Source of the DNA: Notolepis coatsorum
Taxonomy: Eukaryota > Chordata > Actinopteri > Aulopiformes > Paralepididae
Length of the DNA: 64,000 nt
Direction of reading: 5' to 3'
Assembly (NCBI GenBank): GCA_963971535.1
Contig: OZ020599.1
Location: forward strand, 95,064,048 to 95,128,047
Shown here in pieces: positions 51,645 through 63,315 of the stretch; within the stretch, counting starts at the first letter, position 1; every line of letters begins with the position of its first letter. The position numbers and the translations under genes are program-made. A model generated the notes under the pieces. The model ran no database searches. It was not told the origin of the DNA and saw nothing but the letters and a program-made list of their open reading frames with translations.

Positions 51645-52756
51645 AGTGACTTTCCCCCTGTGGTCCCCTCTACACCCTCCCCGGCCCCCTCATGATTTTG
51701 TGCCGTAAAAATAAATAAAAAGTTCCCTAAAAGGGGACTATATTATTGGCCAAACAGTCCTGACACGACTCCTATTACAAACAGGAGTCGTGTACAGGGT
51801 TTCCCCCCGTCATAGCATATACATTGCTATGTTGACGGCTTCCGTGAGTTAAGATCTTTACGTAAGGTTTGTGGTGTTAAAGTGTCGGGTTAGAGCGTAG
51901 GGCTTACGGGTCTGCTACGCTCGATTTTATGTGTAAACTTGAGTCAGTTGGTCACGTGACTCACAGTTGACATGTCTTTTTCATAACTACGACTCATGTG
52001 GGAAGGCTTCTGGGAAGTTCGGTCTATACTCTTTGACAAAAGGAGTGACTGGATGTAAAAATGTAAACAGTTTTTACTCCCAGTTGTGCAGTTTGGGCTT
52101 ATACTGTTGATGCTTCTTCTTTATTATTATGAAGAGTTGGAGTTGGTTGCATCTCACCCCTCTTGTCGTTCCCCTGGGCACCTTGGGGATTCAATGAAAG
52201 GTCTAAATAGCCTATTTATTGATGTGGATATACCCGACGCACACATAGTGCTAGTTCGGGATGTTCTGTTGGACATTAAGCAACTGACTGGCTGCTTGGG
52301 GTTAAAACTGCGTTTTTATAAGGCAACTGGGATGGGGGTTTTCCTCTTCCGACGACCTGTGTGGTTGTCGACGGATTCTCGTTCATATTGGGGGATGATG
52401 ACGGAATGGATCTGAACATACGTAGAAGGGTTTCACGCCCTGGGGGTGGGCCGCCGGGCGCGGTTCGCAACGAACGTCTGGGTGGCGCCTTCTTTTCATG
52501 TTTAAGATCAACACGCATGTCTGCCCCTTCTCCTGGAGTTGGCAGGTCGGCGTGGTTAGGGCACGGGACTGGTTCTGGTCACGCTGGTCCGGATCAGTTG
52601 CACCCGTTGTCCGCCGGGGATGCAGATCTGCTGTTCTGGTACCCTGAGGGACTTGGGCTTTTTTCAGGGGGAAAAATGCCTGGTCGGTCCGGGTGTCACA
52701 GGGTTAAGCGCTATGGAGCCCTTGTTGGGTACATTGTATTCTACACTGTCGTAATG

Positions 52757-52875
52757 GCTTACGGCCGTGCCAACCTGTACACGCCCGATCTCGTCAGATC
52801 TCGGCCGCCATGCAGGTTGGTCTTGGTTAGTACTTGGTTGGGTGACCGCCTGGGAATACCAAGTACGGGGTGCTT
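52757..52875 (+). ncRNA. 5S rRNA-like sequence inside DIRS copy 2
   Basis: 119 nt, GCTTACGGCCGTGCCAACCT to ...ACGGGGTGCTT. Retains cgcccgatctcgtcagatct, ggttagtacttggttggg and accgcctgggaatacc. It is co-linear with 19888-20006 and closer to vertebrate 5S in the first half (cacgcccgatctcgtc). It is embedded in the shared 3' block, so it predates the split of the two copies. Confidence 0.8.
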
Positions 52876-53519
52876 GGGGTTGGTTCTCCATTTCTTTCGC
52901 TCTTCTCCAGGCTCGGGTTAACAGCCTGTTGCCTGGTTTTTTCCCCGGTGCGCTGCCTGCTTCCGTGGTAAGCCTTGTTATTACGGCCGTGCTGACTGCC
53001 TGTACTACAGGGTCAGTATGCCAGGCGGTGTACTATTGGGGGGACAGGGCCTGCTCGGCTGAGGGGCCTTTGTCCGAATACGCTGGCGATGTGGGGGGCG
53101 GGGTCACTAGGTGCCCACCTGGTGGGGTCTTGATGCTGGCATCATGGACTTCTCCGGGCCCCCGTTCCAGGGGGTCCAGTCCCTTTGGTGGGTCTGGGCC
53201 TTCCTTTCGCGCTCCGCTGCTACGGCCTTGCCACGGGGTTGGGTTTGCCCTTGACCCCGTGATTCTGGGGGCAGTAACGAGGTTGTTCCCTCCGTTCGTT
53301 CCCGGGTGGCATGCGGGTTGTGCGTGTGTGTAGTCGTGGGGTCAGGCCACGGTCTGCTCACCCTGTGCGTTGAGTTGCTTGAGTGCCTCTTCGCACGGTC
53401 GGGTCCGTCGCCCTCCCGGGAACCTCCAATAGGGGGGGTGCCCTCCATTAGGGGGGGTCGGGGGGGCTCGGCCCTCCCTGTTCTGATGGTTGTGGGGGGC
53501 CTTCAGCGGGGTGTATTTG

Positions 53520-53650
53520 TCGGCCGGTGGCTCTCGCTCGGCCTCCCTTGTGCATGAGTGACGCCGAGCGAGAGCCACTATGATGCAGAACGTTAGGTTA
53601 TGAATATAACCAAGTTCTGTTAATAGTGGTGACGCTCGGCGTCCGACGCC
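53520..53650 (+). repeat. DIRS copy 2 internal complementary region
   Basis: gccgagcgagagccactatg atgcagaac (complement of the left end) is fused to gttaggttatgaatataacc aagttctgtt (complement of the right end). Confidence 0.87.
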
Positions 53651-53879
53651 GCTGCAGCCCTTGATCTCACCTTGTGGTGAAAGCTTGGGAAGGAGGAGAG
53701 CAGATGACCACACACCTGCTTATGAAGGTAAGCAAACGAGAGGTGTGGTCAGATGAATACTGGGATAAAGGTACATTGTGGAATTTTATTCAGTGCGCGT
53801 GCACGTGTGCGAGGACAGTGCATGAGTGACGCCGAGCGTCACCACTATTAACAGAACTTGGTTATATTCATAACCTAAC

Positions 53880-54137
53880 GTTAACCTTTCACTATCACAC
53901 TACAGAAGGTTAACCTTTCACTACCACACTACAGAAGATTAACCCTTCACTACCACACTACAGAAGATTAACCCTTCACTACCACACTACAGAAGGTTAA
54001 CCCTTCACTACCACACTACAGAAGGTTCACTACCACACTAAGGAAGGTTCACTACCACACTACAGATGGTTAACACTTCACTACCACACTACAGAAGGTT
54101 AACCTTCTGTAGTGTGGTAGTGAAAGGGTTAAGGAAA
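53880..54137. repeat. 28-30-bp minisatellite locus
   Basis: About nine units; the last ones are inverted (cttctgtagtgtggtagtga). It ends 21 bp before the slc17a9 exon 54159-54214. Confidence 0.88.
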
Positions 54138-54158
54138 CATTGCAGGTTCGAGTCTCAC

Positions 54159-54214
54159 CATATAGGGCTCCAGCACATGACGGGGCAAGATCCTGTACAT
54201 TCACAGACACACCA
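54159..54214 (-). CDS. slc17a9: slc17a9 internal exon
   Basis: 56 nt, minus strand: acceptor gtgtgtgtcag|T, donor TATG|gtgaga. With the two bases from 57150 it reads S then GVSVNVQDLAPSCAGALY and the first base of Gly. The VNxQDLAPSCAG motif is a signature of SLC17 transporters (human SLC17A9: SGISVNIQDLAPSCAGFLFG). Minisatellite abuts the donor side. Confidence 0.93.
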
Positions 54215-54799
54215 CTGACACACACATAGGGATGATAAAGTTATAGTTATTGAACCTCATTACATCCTAATACACCCACTAGAGGCCTTGCACGGAATGT
54301 TTGTGTTGTTGTCTTTCTTCCAACATGGCTGCCTGTAACTATTGGTAACCATTTTCGAAAGAAAATGCCTAATTTCTATGCAGTGCAGAGTAGAATAAAC
54401 AATAGAAAGCCATTATATTACGGTTCCACTGTGACTTGTTAACAATGTCCAGTAATACATTTCTATTTTCTTTTCTATATAGTTCTCACACTGAGCAATC
54501 ACTGTTTTGCACATAGCAACCATCGTCTCTACCAACGTGGAGGAAAAATTGGCATTCTAAACATTCTGTGAAAGGCCTCTATTATAATATGTTCAGCTCT
54601 AAATTAATGCACACAAAATGGATGACACATTAAACTATAGATGATTGAATTAAGATTGATTTAAGTGTAACACTAAACAGAACTGGTTGGATGTGTTGGT
54701 TTAAGGTACGTTAATGAATGCTCTCTTTCCATTGGCCACGTTGTGGACACATGGCTAACTCTGACTCTGGTGGAGTTGGTGGTGAGTTCTTGGGCCTCG
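54215..54799. other. slc17a9 intron, no feature seen
   Basis: AT-rich intronic DNA between exon 54159-54214 and the repeat beginning near 54800. Confidence 0.35.
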
Positions 54800-54949
54800 T
54801 CCACACTGCAAGCCTTAGTGCTCACTTCTGGTTCATTGCGCAGGTCCGATATCTTTAGTTTGAACCCTTTCACTACCACACGACAAAGGGTTAACCCTTT
54901 CACAACCACACTACAGAAGGTTAATCCTTTCACTAAAATATATATATAA

Positions 54950-55013
<64 letters not shown>

Positions 55014-55600
55014 GCAAAAATAGGCAAAAATAAGCTTGTGCTTCAGCCTATTCCTTTTTTGGGTCATTGAGTTTGGATTTTGTGTGTGAGCTTACTTTGA
55101 ATATGTACATTTGTGTGTTTTTGATTTGTCTGTAAACAAAGACCGAAAATAAACTATTAATTCATTCATTCACTACCACACTACAGAAACCGTCTGTAGT
55201 GTGGTAGTGAAGGGGTTAACCTTCTGCAGTGTGGTCAGGTAGTGAAAGGGTTAAATGTGGTTACGCCCATGAACTGACCCGCGTGTGCAGATTAACAATA
55301 AAGAAGATGGATGTAAAAAATAATTGTGACGAATGTCAATCTAGACTAGTGACGCAAAAGTCACATGAAAGTCGCATGACTATTCAGTCTTGTTCAGGTT
55401 GCATTGCAAAGAAATCTGACCTGTATCTGATTTAGGACCACATATTATGAAAGTGGCCCAAATCAGATTTGAAAAGATCAGATTCCATGTGATGTGTGCT
55501 GTTCACACTGTCATGAAAATAACAGATCTGAGTCACATAATGAGCAAAGAAATCAGATTCGGGCCACTGTCGCCTGCAGTGTGAACGTGGCCTTATAAAA
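54800..55600. repeat. Repeat related to the fold-back at 28470-29280
   Basis: Contains gtccacactgcaagccttag, tgaactgacccgcgtgtgca and gaaatcagattcgggccact, with minisatellite units at 54865-54935 and 55168-55250 and a (TA)n tract at 54936-55010. It ends gcctgcagtgtgaacgtggc, complementary to the gtccacactgca start, so a MITE is likely. Confidence 0.6.
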
Positions 55601-56214
55601 AGTGGCTGCCAAGACCAAGTTGACAGGTCAGACGTTGTAGATTAAACTGATTAATCAAGGCTAATTAATCAGTGTCCGATTTGTTGCAGTGGTTATCAAT
55701 TCTGGGTGTGTATTTTTGAAAACGACAACAGTTGGAGGATGGCTCCCTCTGGTGGCTCCTTGCATGTCAACTCCTTGCGCCATACGATTGATAATAACGT
55801 AATTTTCACAGGGCGACGGCTGAAATCCAGACTTCAGTAATATAATGCCCTATTGCTATTTTTAACATTTTCTATTTAGCTATTTTCGACATTTGTACAT
55901 GTGATTGTAAAAGTGAGTTACAATTGGATATTTAGCATTTGAGCATTTAGCTTTTTTTGATTATATATTAGATTAGATTTAGACTATTGGATTATTAGAT
56001 TATATATTACATATTTAGCATTCTAGAATTTAGTTTTTTTAGAATATATATTAGATTCGATTTAGATTATTAGATTATATATTGTAACTATATTTATTTT
56101 AGGGCAAAATACCTGAGAGGGCATACATACCCTCATCTCGCACCTTGTTGCCCATATGCGCATGTCCAGAGTTAATTATATTGTATATTGTTTACACTAC
56201 CTTTTTATTAAATT
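55601..56214. other. slc17a9 intron, no gene seen
   Basis: AT-rich, with ttagattatatatta-type short repeats (55960-56095). Confidence 0.35.
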
Positions 56215-56390
56215 TTCATTTTTACTTCTCCACTGTACTATAATTCTGGACCTGTACCTGTATGTCTTCCTGGGCCTGTACCCCCCCTCCCCCCTCCCCC
56301 ATGCTGCTATGATACCGAATTTACCCAAGGGGATCAATAAAGGAATACCTTATCTTATTATCTTATCTTGCTGCAACAACATTATTATGT
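56215..56390 (+). repeat. LINE 3' tail (plus orientation)
   Basis: Ends catgctgctatgataccgaa, ttacccaaggggatcaataa then aggaataccttatctta repeats; the sense form of the tails at 33-79 and 3612-3700. Confidence 0.7.
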
Positions 56391-56744
56391 TATCAACTTA
56401 CATTTTGAATTAGCTGTTAAATTAGTTGCGTGTATGAACAAATGTTATATGTTATGATATAATTATTAATTATGTTGCACGGTCACAATGGAAGACTCCA
56501 GGAAGAATAGCTACAGCAATGCTGTAGCTTTAGCTAATTTGGGATCCTAATAAACGAAAACGAAACATAACGAAACAAACCGAAACAAAACGAAATGAAA
56601 CAAAACTAAACGAAATGAAACAAAACAAAAACAATTATAAATAAATTAAATTAAACTAAACAAAAAATTTACAATTTGTTGTTAAAAACAATATTGATTG
56701 GGCCGTCTTAGACCAGAAGAATAACATGACATGGATCCATGGAT

Positions 56745-57000
56745 TCTAGTAAGGCTAAGACCACTTATCGATTTATCAATAATTGTGGCGTCACTTATCG
56801 ATATTTTTTTCTTTAAAAAAATAATATATATACTATTATTTAACGTTAGTTTGTGTGTGTGATAATAATATATATATTTATTTTTAATAATCTTTTTAAA
56901 ATATATATTCTTTAATTTATAATAGATATTTATCGATAATTTTGTCCCGATTTATCAATTCTTCTAAATGGCATACCGTTGCAGCCTTGGATTCTAGCCA
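56745..57000. mobile_element. Degenerate MITE with TTATCGAT blocks
   Basis: cttatcgatttatcaataat on the left and tttatcgataattttgtccc on the right, ending cataccgttgcagccttgg. The left end is decayed. Confidence 0.45.
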
Positions 57001-57149
57001 GTAGGTTACATGGAGCAGGGGATCAAGGAGAACAGGTCCAGGCAGGATTTGATTCTAGGTCAATGGAAGTATGTATAGTTCCAGATGGATGAGAATGAAA
57101 CCAGTGCAACGTCACCTATAGGCACATAGTGCACATCTTACTGACGCAC

Positions 57150-57265
57150 CTGGTGCTGAAGGTACCCAACCCCATCGAGGCAGATATGCATGTCAGAGCC
57201 AGGCGGTATGAGGTGGGTTTACACAAGAACAGGAGAAATACACTCGATCCACCCATGGCAAAGAG
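57150..57265 (-). CDS. slc17a9: slc17a9 internal exon
   Basis: 116 nt, minus strand: acceptor ccccatcctcag|CTC, donor CACCAG|gtgcgt. It encodes LFAMGGSSVFLLFLCKP then TSYRLALTCISASMGLGTFST plus two bases. It aligns to the human LMQGMGLGLSSVFALCLGHT...ASIGLQTFNHS helix pair just before VNIQDLAPSCAG. Phase 2 at the donor fits 54214. The preceding exon is not within the window or not recognised. Confidence 0.85.
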
Positions 57266-57408
57266 CTGAGGATGGGGAGAGAGGGAGAGAAAGAGAGTAA
57301 CATCTGGAAATATATAACAGTAACACTCATATACACATATTTGCCATCTTCCCCAGAGTCCATTTTGGAGTATTTGGGGAAGTTGTATTACTTAACTTTA
57401 GAGGAGCT

Positions 57409-57500
57409 AGGCTAGCTGCTCCCTACTGCTTCCAGTCCTTGTGCTAAGCTAGGCTAGCTGCTCTCTACTCCAGTCATTGTGCTAAGCTAGGCTAGCTGCT
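57409..57500. repeat. 42-bp minisatellite, left of the solo LTR
   Basis: Two to three units of gctaggctagctgctcccta ctgcttccagtccttgtgct; continues at 58744. Confidence 0.85.
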
Positions 57501-57505
57501 CCCAT

Positions 57506-58738
57506 TGTGAGGATTTGCCTGTCCCTGGACCTTTTTTCCCTGTCTACTCTCCTCAACAGCCCCCACCCTTGCGAGGACTTTTCCCTGTCTCCTACTCTTC
57601 ACCAGCCCCCACCCTTGCGAGGACTTTTCCCTGTCTCCTACTCTTCACCAGCCCCCACCTTTGGACATTCTTGTTCCTCTACCTTCACGCACCTGTTGGG
57701 AGTTTGCGATCAGCTCGGGAGAGTACTTAGGTTGCAGACTCCCCTCCAGTCCTGGTCGGGTCGTTCTGTGTTCTGTTCTGTGTTCTGTACGTCGGTTCTG
57801 TACGCTGTACGCGTCTGTACGCTGTACGCTTCTGTACGCTGGTTCTGTACGTTACCATCTACTGCCGTTTCCTGGAGTGGGACATCGTCTTCGCTCTCTA
57901 TACTTCCACGGGAGGATCCCTTTGTTCTCACTCCAGACGTCGTGCCATCTTGTTGCTACCATCACCTGCCGCGTCTCCGGCGTGAGACGATGTGCCAGCC
58001 ATCACCACCTGTCGCCGTGTGCCTGGAGTGGGACACCGCCTTCGCTCTCTAATTCTCTACGGGAGGACTCCAGTGTTCCCACTCCAGACGTCAAGCCGGT
58101 TCGCCATCGCTCCCTATTCCACGGGGGGATGGCGTGTTCTCCCTCGGACCCCGGCTCGCCATCGCTCCCTATTCCACGGGGGGATGGCGTGTTCTCCCTC
58201 GGACCCCGGCTCGCCATCGCTCCCTATTCCACGGGGGGATGGCGTGTTCTCGCCCCGGTCCCCTGGGACCCCCTTTGTTCTGCGCTGCCCGTCTGCAGCA
58301 TCCGAGGAGGAGGAGGAGGATTCCTTTCTGAGCAGCAGAGCCCTACTCGGTGTAGGGACGGAAGAGGATCCCCGTGCCGGCCTCCGCCGTCGGACCCCTG
58401 TCCCCGTGCCCGGCCTCCGCCGTCGGGCCCCTGTCCCGGTGCCCGGCCTCCGCCGTTGGATTCCTGTCCCCGTCCCCAGCCCCTCTCTCCGGGCCTCTGT
58501 CCCTGTCTCTAGCCCGCCTCTCCGGGCCTCTGTCCCTGTCCCCCTCTCCAGTGCCCCTGGTCCCTTAGCCTGTTCGCCCGTTAAAGGCACAGTGCCGCAG
58601 TTTTCAGATTTCATGGACTCTAGTGTTTTTTGTGTTCTCCCTTAAAGGGACTGTGCTGCTTTTTGTTATATAATAAATATTGCCCTGTTTTGGCTTACTC
58701 TTGTGTTGTGCGATTGGGGTCGGTTTCAAACCATAACA
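57506..58738 (+). mobile_element. Solo LTR, 1233 bp, with 5-bp TSD
   Basis: Begins TGTGAGG and ends CATAACA (TG...CA). The 5-bp target duplication CCCAT is at 57501-57505 and 58739-58743. An AATAAA lies near 58670. Excision restores a normal minisatellite unit (ctgctcccat actgcttcc). Internal short tandem repeats (57570-57660, 57775-57860, three copies of cattccacggggggatggc type at 58105-58245) create long chance frames. No internal region or second LTR is present. Family (gypsy or other) not determined. Confidence 0.88.
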
Positions 58739-58743
58739 CCCAT

Positions 58744-59955
58744 ACTGCTTCCAGTCCTTGTGTTAAGCTAGGCTAGCTGCTCCCTACTCCTTCCAGTATT
58801 TGTGTTAAGATAGACTAGCTGCTCCCTACTGCTTCCAGTCTTTGCGTTAAGATAGACTAGCTGCTCCCTACTGCTTCCAGTCTTTGCGCTAAGCTAGACT
58901 AGCTGCTCCCTACTGCTTCCAGTCTTTGCGCTAAGCTAGGCTAGCTGCTCCCGACCCTACTGGTTCCAGTCTTTGCGCTAAGATAGACTAGCTGATCCCT
59001 ACTGCTTCCAGTCTTTGTGCTAAAATAGACTAGCTGCTCCCTACTGGTTCCAGTCTTTGCGCTAAAATAGACTAGCTGCTCCCTACTAGTTCCAGTCTTT
59101 GCGCTAAGAAAGATAGATTAGCTGCTCCCCACTGGTTCCAGTCTTTGCGCTAAGAAAGATAGACTAGCTGCTCCCCACTGGTTCCAGTCTTTGTGCTAAG
59201 AAAGATAGACTAGCTGCTCCCTACTAGTTCCAGTATTTGCGCTAAGAAAGATAGACTAGCTGCTCCCTACTGCCTCTAGTCCTTGTGTTAAGCTAGGCTA
59301 GCTGCTCCGTACTGCCTCTAGTCCTTGTGTTAAGCTAGGCTAGCTGCTCCGTACTGCCTCCAGTCCTTGTGCTAAGCTAGGCTAGCTGCTCCATGCTACT
59401 GCTTCCAGTCCTTGTGTTAAGCTAAACTAGCTGCTCCCTACTACCTCCAGTCCTTGTGCTAAGCTAGGCTAGCTGCTCCCTACTGCTTCCAGTCCTTGTG
59501 TTAAGCTAAACTAGCTGCTCCCTACTGCCTCCAGTCCTTGCGTTAAGCTAGGCTAGCTACTCCCTACTGTTTCCAGTCCTTGTGCTAAGCTAGGCTAGCT
59601 GCTCCCTACTGCTTCCAGTCCTTGTGCTAAGCTAGACTAGCTGCTCCCTACTGCTTCCAGTCCTTGTGTTAAGCTAGGCTAGGTGCTCCCTACTGCTTCC
59701 AGTCCTTGCGTTAAGCTAAGATAGGCTAGCTGCTCCCTACTGCTTCCAGTCCTTGCGTTAAGCTAAGCTAGCTGCTCTGTACTGTCTCCAGTCCTTGCGT
59801 TAAGCTAAGCTAGGCTAGCTGCTCCCTACTGCTTCCAGTCCTTGCGTTAAGCTAAGCTAGGCTAGCTGCTCCCTACTGCTTCCAGTCCTTGAGTTAAGCT
59901 AAACTCGGCTAGCTGCTCCCTACTGCTTCCAGTCCTTGCGTTAAGCTAGGCTAGC
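58744..59955. repeat. 42-bp minisatellite, about 28 copies
   Basis: Unit ctagctgctccctactgctt ccagtccttgtgctaagctag. Subfamilies differ by tagact/aggct and by inserted aagaaagata. It appears to be an amplified piece of a dispersed repeat (compare gctgctcctagcttagcaca at 35588). It lies in an slc17a9 intron. Confidence 0.93.
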
Positions 59956-60340
59956 ATGCACCTGGACCTCTCTCTGGGGCTACTGGACACACAGAGATGA
60001 AATTGATGTCAACCCTCTTGTCTTACTCTGGAGAAGATGGCAAATAAGTTTAGTTCCCAAAATGTTGAACTGCTCCTTTAACAAAGCTATTCCTGGAAAT
60101 GTAGAAACATCTACACAGGCATACCTACAGAGAAGGGAACAACGATGTGATATGTCTGTACTATATTAGGGTGTTGTCACGTAATTGCATGTTTGGCACA
60201 GCTCCGAGCATAACCAGCTAGTCTAGATATACCTCTTTGGTATACTTTCATGATTTGAACCAACCACTGAATATGGTGTTATAGATCGTATAGCTTTACG
60301 CTCTGCTCTATTGGAACTATCCCTTTATCCACTCTAATAA
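59956..60340. other. slc17a9 intron, repeat-derived
   Basis: Contains cttactctggagaagatggc and cccaaaatgttgaactgctc, the flank of the dispersed repeat from which the minisatellite seems derived. No exon seen. Confidence 0.35.
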
Positions 60341-60344
60341 TGAA

Positions 60345-62000
60345 TAACTTTCTCCACATGCACACACCTATTTACCTCCGCCTGGCCACACCCACATCCG
60401 CTCCTATATAAGCAGGGTCGTGGCCACACAATCAGCTCCTTCCCTACTTTCACCACCGAAAGTGTCTGTATACACCACTTTAAGTTTAGTGCCAAAGTAG
60501 TTTGTTGGAGAGGAGCTACGTTGACATTGTAGCTTTGTTTTTTCTCTCTCGCTATTTTTCGAAAAAACAAAGAGATAATGTTTTCACCGTCGGAGGGTCT
60601 AGACGACTACAACGCTACCCTCCACCAGCGCTTCACTATCGCGGCGTCCTCTGTGCGTCGTGGGGCATCTCTGGTTCCATGGTCGTGGCAGGCAGGTGCG
60701 CCTGGGTGGCGCCCGGAGGAGAGTGTGCTTCGCAGAGGGGCCGCTGAGCTCCCATCTCCTGTGAGGTGGCAGAGTTCCGGCCCTGGTTCCCCCGCCAGAG
60801 GGCAGTCGGCCGATAGGCAGACAGTTCCTCTGGTGGCCGGGGATTTGCGTCGCAGACTCTTCGCCTCGGCTCGCTCTCGTCGTAAGACGGCGAGCATCGG
60901 GGGTGAACGGCCTGGTGGTAGTGTTGTGCTGGAGCCGAGCGAGAGTTCTCTCGCCTCTTCTCCATATCCGATGGAGACTGAGGATTACATGGAGGGGGCG
61001 GGGGCTCTCTTGTTCGAAGGCCCAGTGGAGACATGTCACTCTCCCCATCAGGGAGTGGCAGGGAGTGCTACGTGGGGACCCTCGCTACCTGGGGACCCTC
61101 GTACTCTGGGACTGGGTTAAAACCTCCACCCCGGAGACGAGATGCCCAGCTATCTGCCGTGTCGGACGATGGCGCCCAGTGCAGCCTCCCGTACACGAGG
61201 GATGCGAGTGACGTGGAAGAAGGTATGCAAGGGGAGTTGCTTGCCTTGTTCCCCGAGCTCATGGCGGCTGCCGCAGCCTCCAATGGCGTGGGGTTGCCGC
61301 AGCCACTGCCGGCACCTGTTCCCGATGACATGATAGGTCATCTCTGGCAATGTCATCCTGTGAGAGAGACAGGCGTTGTCTGTCCATTCTTCCCAGCAAT
61401 GGAGGCTTACGTGGCGCGGGGACAGGTAATATCCTGCATCGTTGGCCTTACCCCCGCCTACGTGCCAGTCACACGGGTGGTGGGTTTGGTCAAGGGGCTA
61501 AGGGACGGGGTGCCTCGACTTGATAGCCCGATGGCATCCATCCTTTGCCCCGAGATGGTGTGGGAGCCATTAAGAAAGCCAGTTCCCCAGGGGAAGTCGG
61601 CTAGGCAGTTGGCTTCATGGAGTGACCAGGTGTACATCGCCTCGACACAGAGCCTGGATGCAACCTCCAACATTGCGCAGGGCAAACAGCGTTCTGCACG
61701 CGGCAGGCGACACTAGTGACTCCCCTGTTTGCCCCCCCCCCCCCCCGCCCAAAAATATGATTTTGTTATTAAATAAAGGGTCCCTCCTGGTGAGGGACTG
61801 TTTTTTGTTACAAAACGTGTGTTTATTCACTATATATTTGGGGATACGATGTAAACCCTCAACTACTGTTGGGGTTGTGTTCTTGCTTAGGAAGTGGGGC
61901 AGTTTTCTCTGAAAATAGTTTTTTGGTCGCTATTATGTATGAGCTTAGCAAGGCCTGTAGCTAGCACTTGGTCGAGGACTTATGTCTTCTCTCGTCATAA
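60345..62000 (+). mobile_element. DIRS-like copy 3, incomplete
   Basis: Starts within the left inverted repeat (ctggccacacccacatccgc, tatataagcagggtcgtggc), followed by the gag region and aataaagggtccctcctggt, which aligns with 51710-51740 of copy 2. The outer left end, the 5S-like block, the internal complementary region and the right inverted repeat are missing. The right limit is approximate. Confidence 0.75.
60578..61716 (+). pseudogene. DIRS gag-like protein, frameshifted
   Basis: Two overlapping frames: 60578-61120 (N-terminal part with ATLHQRFTIAASSV, LRRRLFASARSRRKTAS and PMETEDYMEGAG) and 61033-61716 (QGELLALFPELMAAAAASNG, MIGHLWQCHPV, LTPAYVPVTRVVGLVKGLRD, SARQLASWSDQVYIASTQSL). 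A frameshift in the overlap separates them. The C-terminal basic part seen in copy 2 is cut short after SNIAQ. Copy 3 confirms which frame is conserved in each part of copy 2. Confidence 0.75.
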
Positions 62001-62289
62001 AAGACGGCGTCAGACCAGGCTGCAGAAACAAATTAGTGGGGGGGCATAAAATGTTCTCGGGGGGGGCACAATGGTTTTTCAACACAGGTTCCCTTTTATA
62101 CGTTTCAGCTGGGACAGCGGCACTGTGGCTTGCTTGGCGCTGCCCACGGTGCTGAACTAAACAGCAGAGAGGCAATTGAAAAATCTAATTTCTCTCTATC
62201 TTAAGAACTTTCACTTATACAAAAACAGACTGAACGGATATATATAACAGACCTGCTGGGGCAGCGGACTGAGAGCAGGGGACACAAAC

Positions 62290-62825
62290 AGGCTGGATAA
62301 GATGGTCAAGAAGGCCAGTAGCGTGGTTGGGGTGGAGCTGGACTCTAGCGAGGGTGGCGGAGAGGAGGAACCTTGCTAAGCTCCAGGCCATCAGGGAAAA
62401 CCCCTCCCACCCACTATATACAGACTTGGCTGACAGGAGGAGCATGTTATAGGCTCACACTACCTAAATGCAGCACTGAACGGCACAGGAAGTCCTTCAT
62501 TCCGACAGCCATCAGACTATACAATGCATCACTGTGCCTCACTGCATCACTGAGCACAGAGTGACAGTTACCATCTTCCTGGACTCTTACTTTTTAAACA
62601 GCACTGTGCAATATTACACCTGTAGACTTCAGTATATTTTTACTGTATTTATTTACTGTATATTTTATTCTATTTTTATTCTATTTCATTTTATTCTATT
62701 CTTAGGCCATTTGTTTTGTTATTCTTATTTGTGACTTGTTCTGTCTAAATGTTTAATGTTGAGTGCTTTGCAGTGTCAAATTTCCCTCAGGATAATACAT
62801 TTCTATTCTATTCTATTCTATATCT
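62290..62825 (+). mobile_element. LINE C-terminal RT end and 3' UTR
   Basis: Plus-strand remnants of the segment that in LINEs follows the reverse transcriptase: ccactatatacagacttggctg, aaatgcagcactgaacggca and aagtccttcattccgacagc (RHRKSFIPTAIRLYNASLC in one frame). It ends in a (ttcta)n tail at 62795-62820. Another LINE family than the family A tail. Confidence 0.7.
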
Positions 62826-62924
62826 TTGAAAAGTCTCCATTTATTCAACACTTCTGAATTCACTGACAAACTGAACTGAACTGACAAAAATAAGGTGCAT
62901 AAAAAAGCAAACAAAATTCCTCCA

Positions 62925-63315
62925 CAGGCTACTCACCATCATAAGTATAGAGAGGCAAGCGGTGTTTGGGGACAGAGTGAAATCTTCTTAAAACACTGCC
63001 CCTCCACTCATTCCTGAACTTTTTTGTTAAGTCCTTCTCAAATGCCAACTGAATTAAATTGGCCTTAGTTGCGCCGATGAAGCATACTAATTATATGAAT
63101 TGAAAATGGGGGACCCTGACGGAAACAAGACAAACATCTTTTTCAGGTCTGCATCCCCTTAACAATTGTATGTATTGAGCCGTACTGTATTGTACCCATT
63201 CTGCAATCTGTTAAATAAAGTTTTCATTCATTCATGTTCTGTAAAGACGTTCTTGAGGGTAGAAAACAAATTCTCACAGAGTGCCGTGCTAGCTTCAGTA
63301 GTGTTGTTGTTGACA
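62925..63315 (-). pseudogene. hAT transposase C-terminal remnant, cut by a LINE tail
   Basis: Minus-strand pieces 63312-63245 (STALCENLFSTLKNVFTE) and 63085-62929 (KANLIQLAFEKDLTKKFRNE and a following RRFHSVPKHRLPLY) together resemble the hAT dimerisation region. Between them lies the family A LINE tail (63095-63235). Assignment is from motif memory. Confidence 0.55.
63095..63235 (+). repeat. LINE 3' tail, family A
   Basis: gaattgaaaatgggggaccc through ctgttaaataaagttttcat and a (ttca) end; inserted in the hAT remnant. Confidence 0.8.

Larger units (their letters stand above)
49671..53879 (+). mobile_element. DIRS-like retrotransposon copy 2 (non-autonomous, gag only)
   Basis: Starts GTTCTGCATCATAG and ends CATAACCTAAC, followed by GTT (53880-53882). 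Removing it restores the minisatellite unit acagaag|GTTAACC. Inverted terminal repeats about 49687-49855 and 53670-53848; internal complementary region 53520-53650. A gag-like frame is present; reverse transcriptase, RNase H, methylase and tyrosine recombinase are absent. It lies in a slc17a9 intron, antisense to that gene. Confidence 0.88.

Noticed and set aside
57661..58645. Overlapping 283- and 217-residue Pro/Arg-rich open frames
   Set aside because: They lie wholly within the solo LTR, overlap in different frames, and arise from GC-rich internal tandem repeats.
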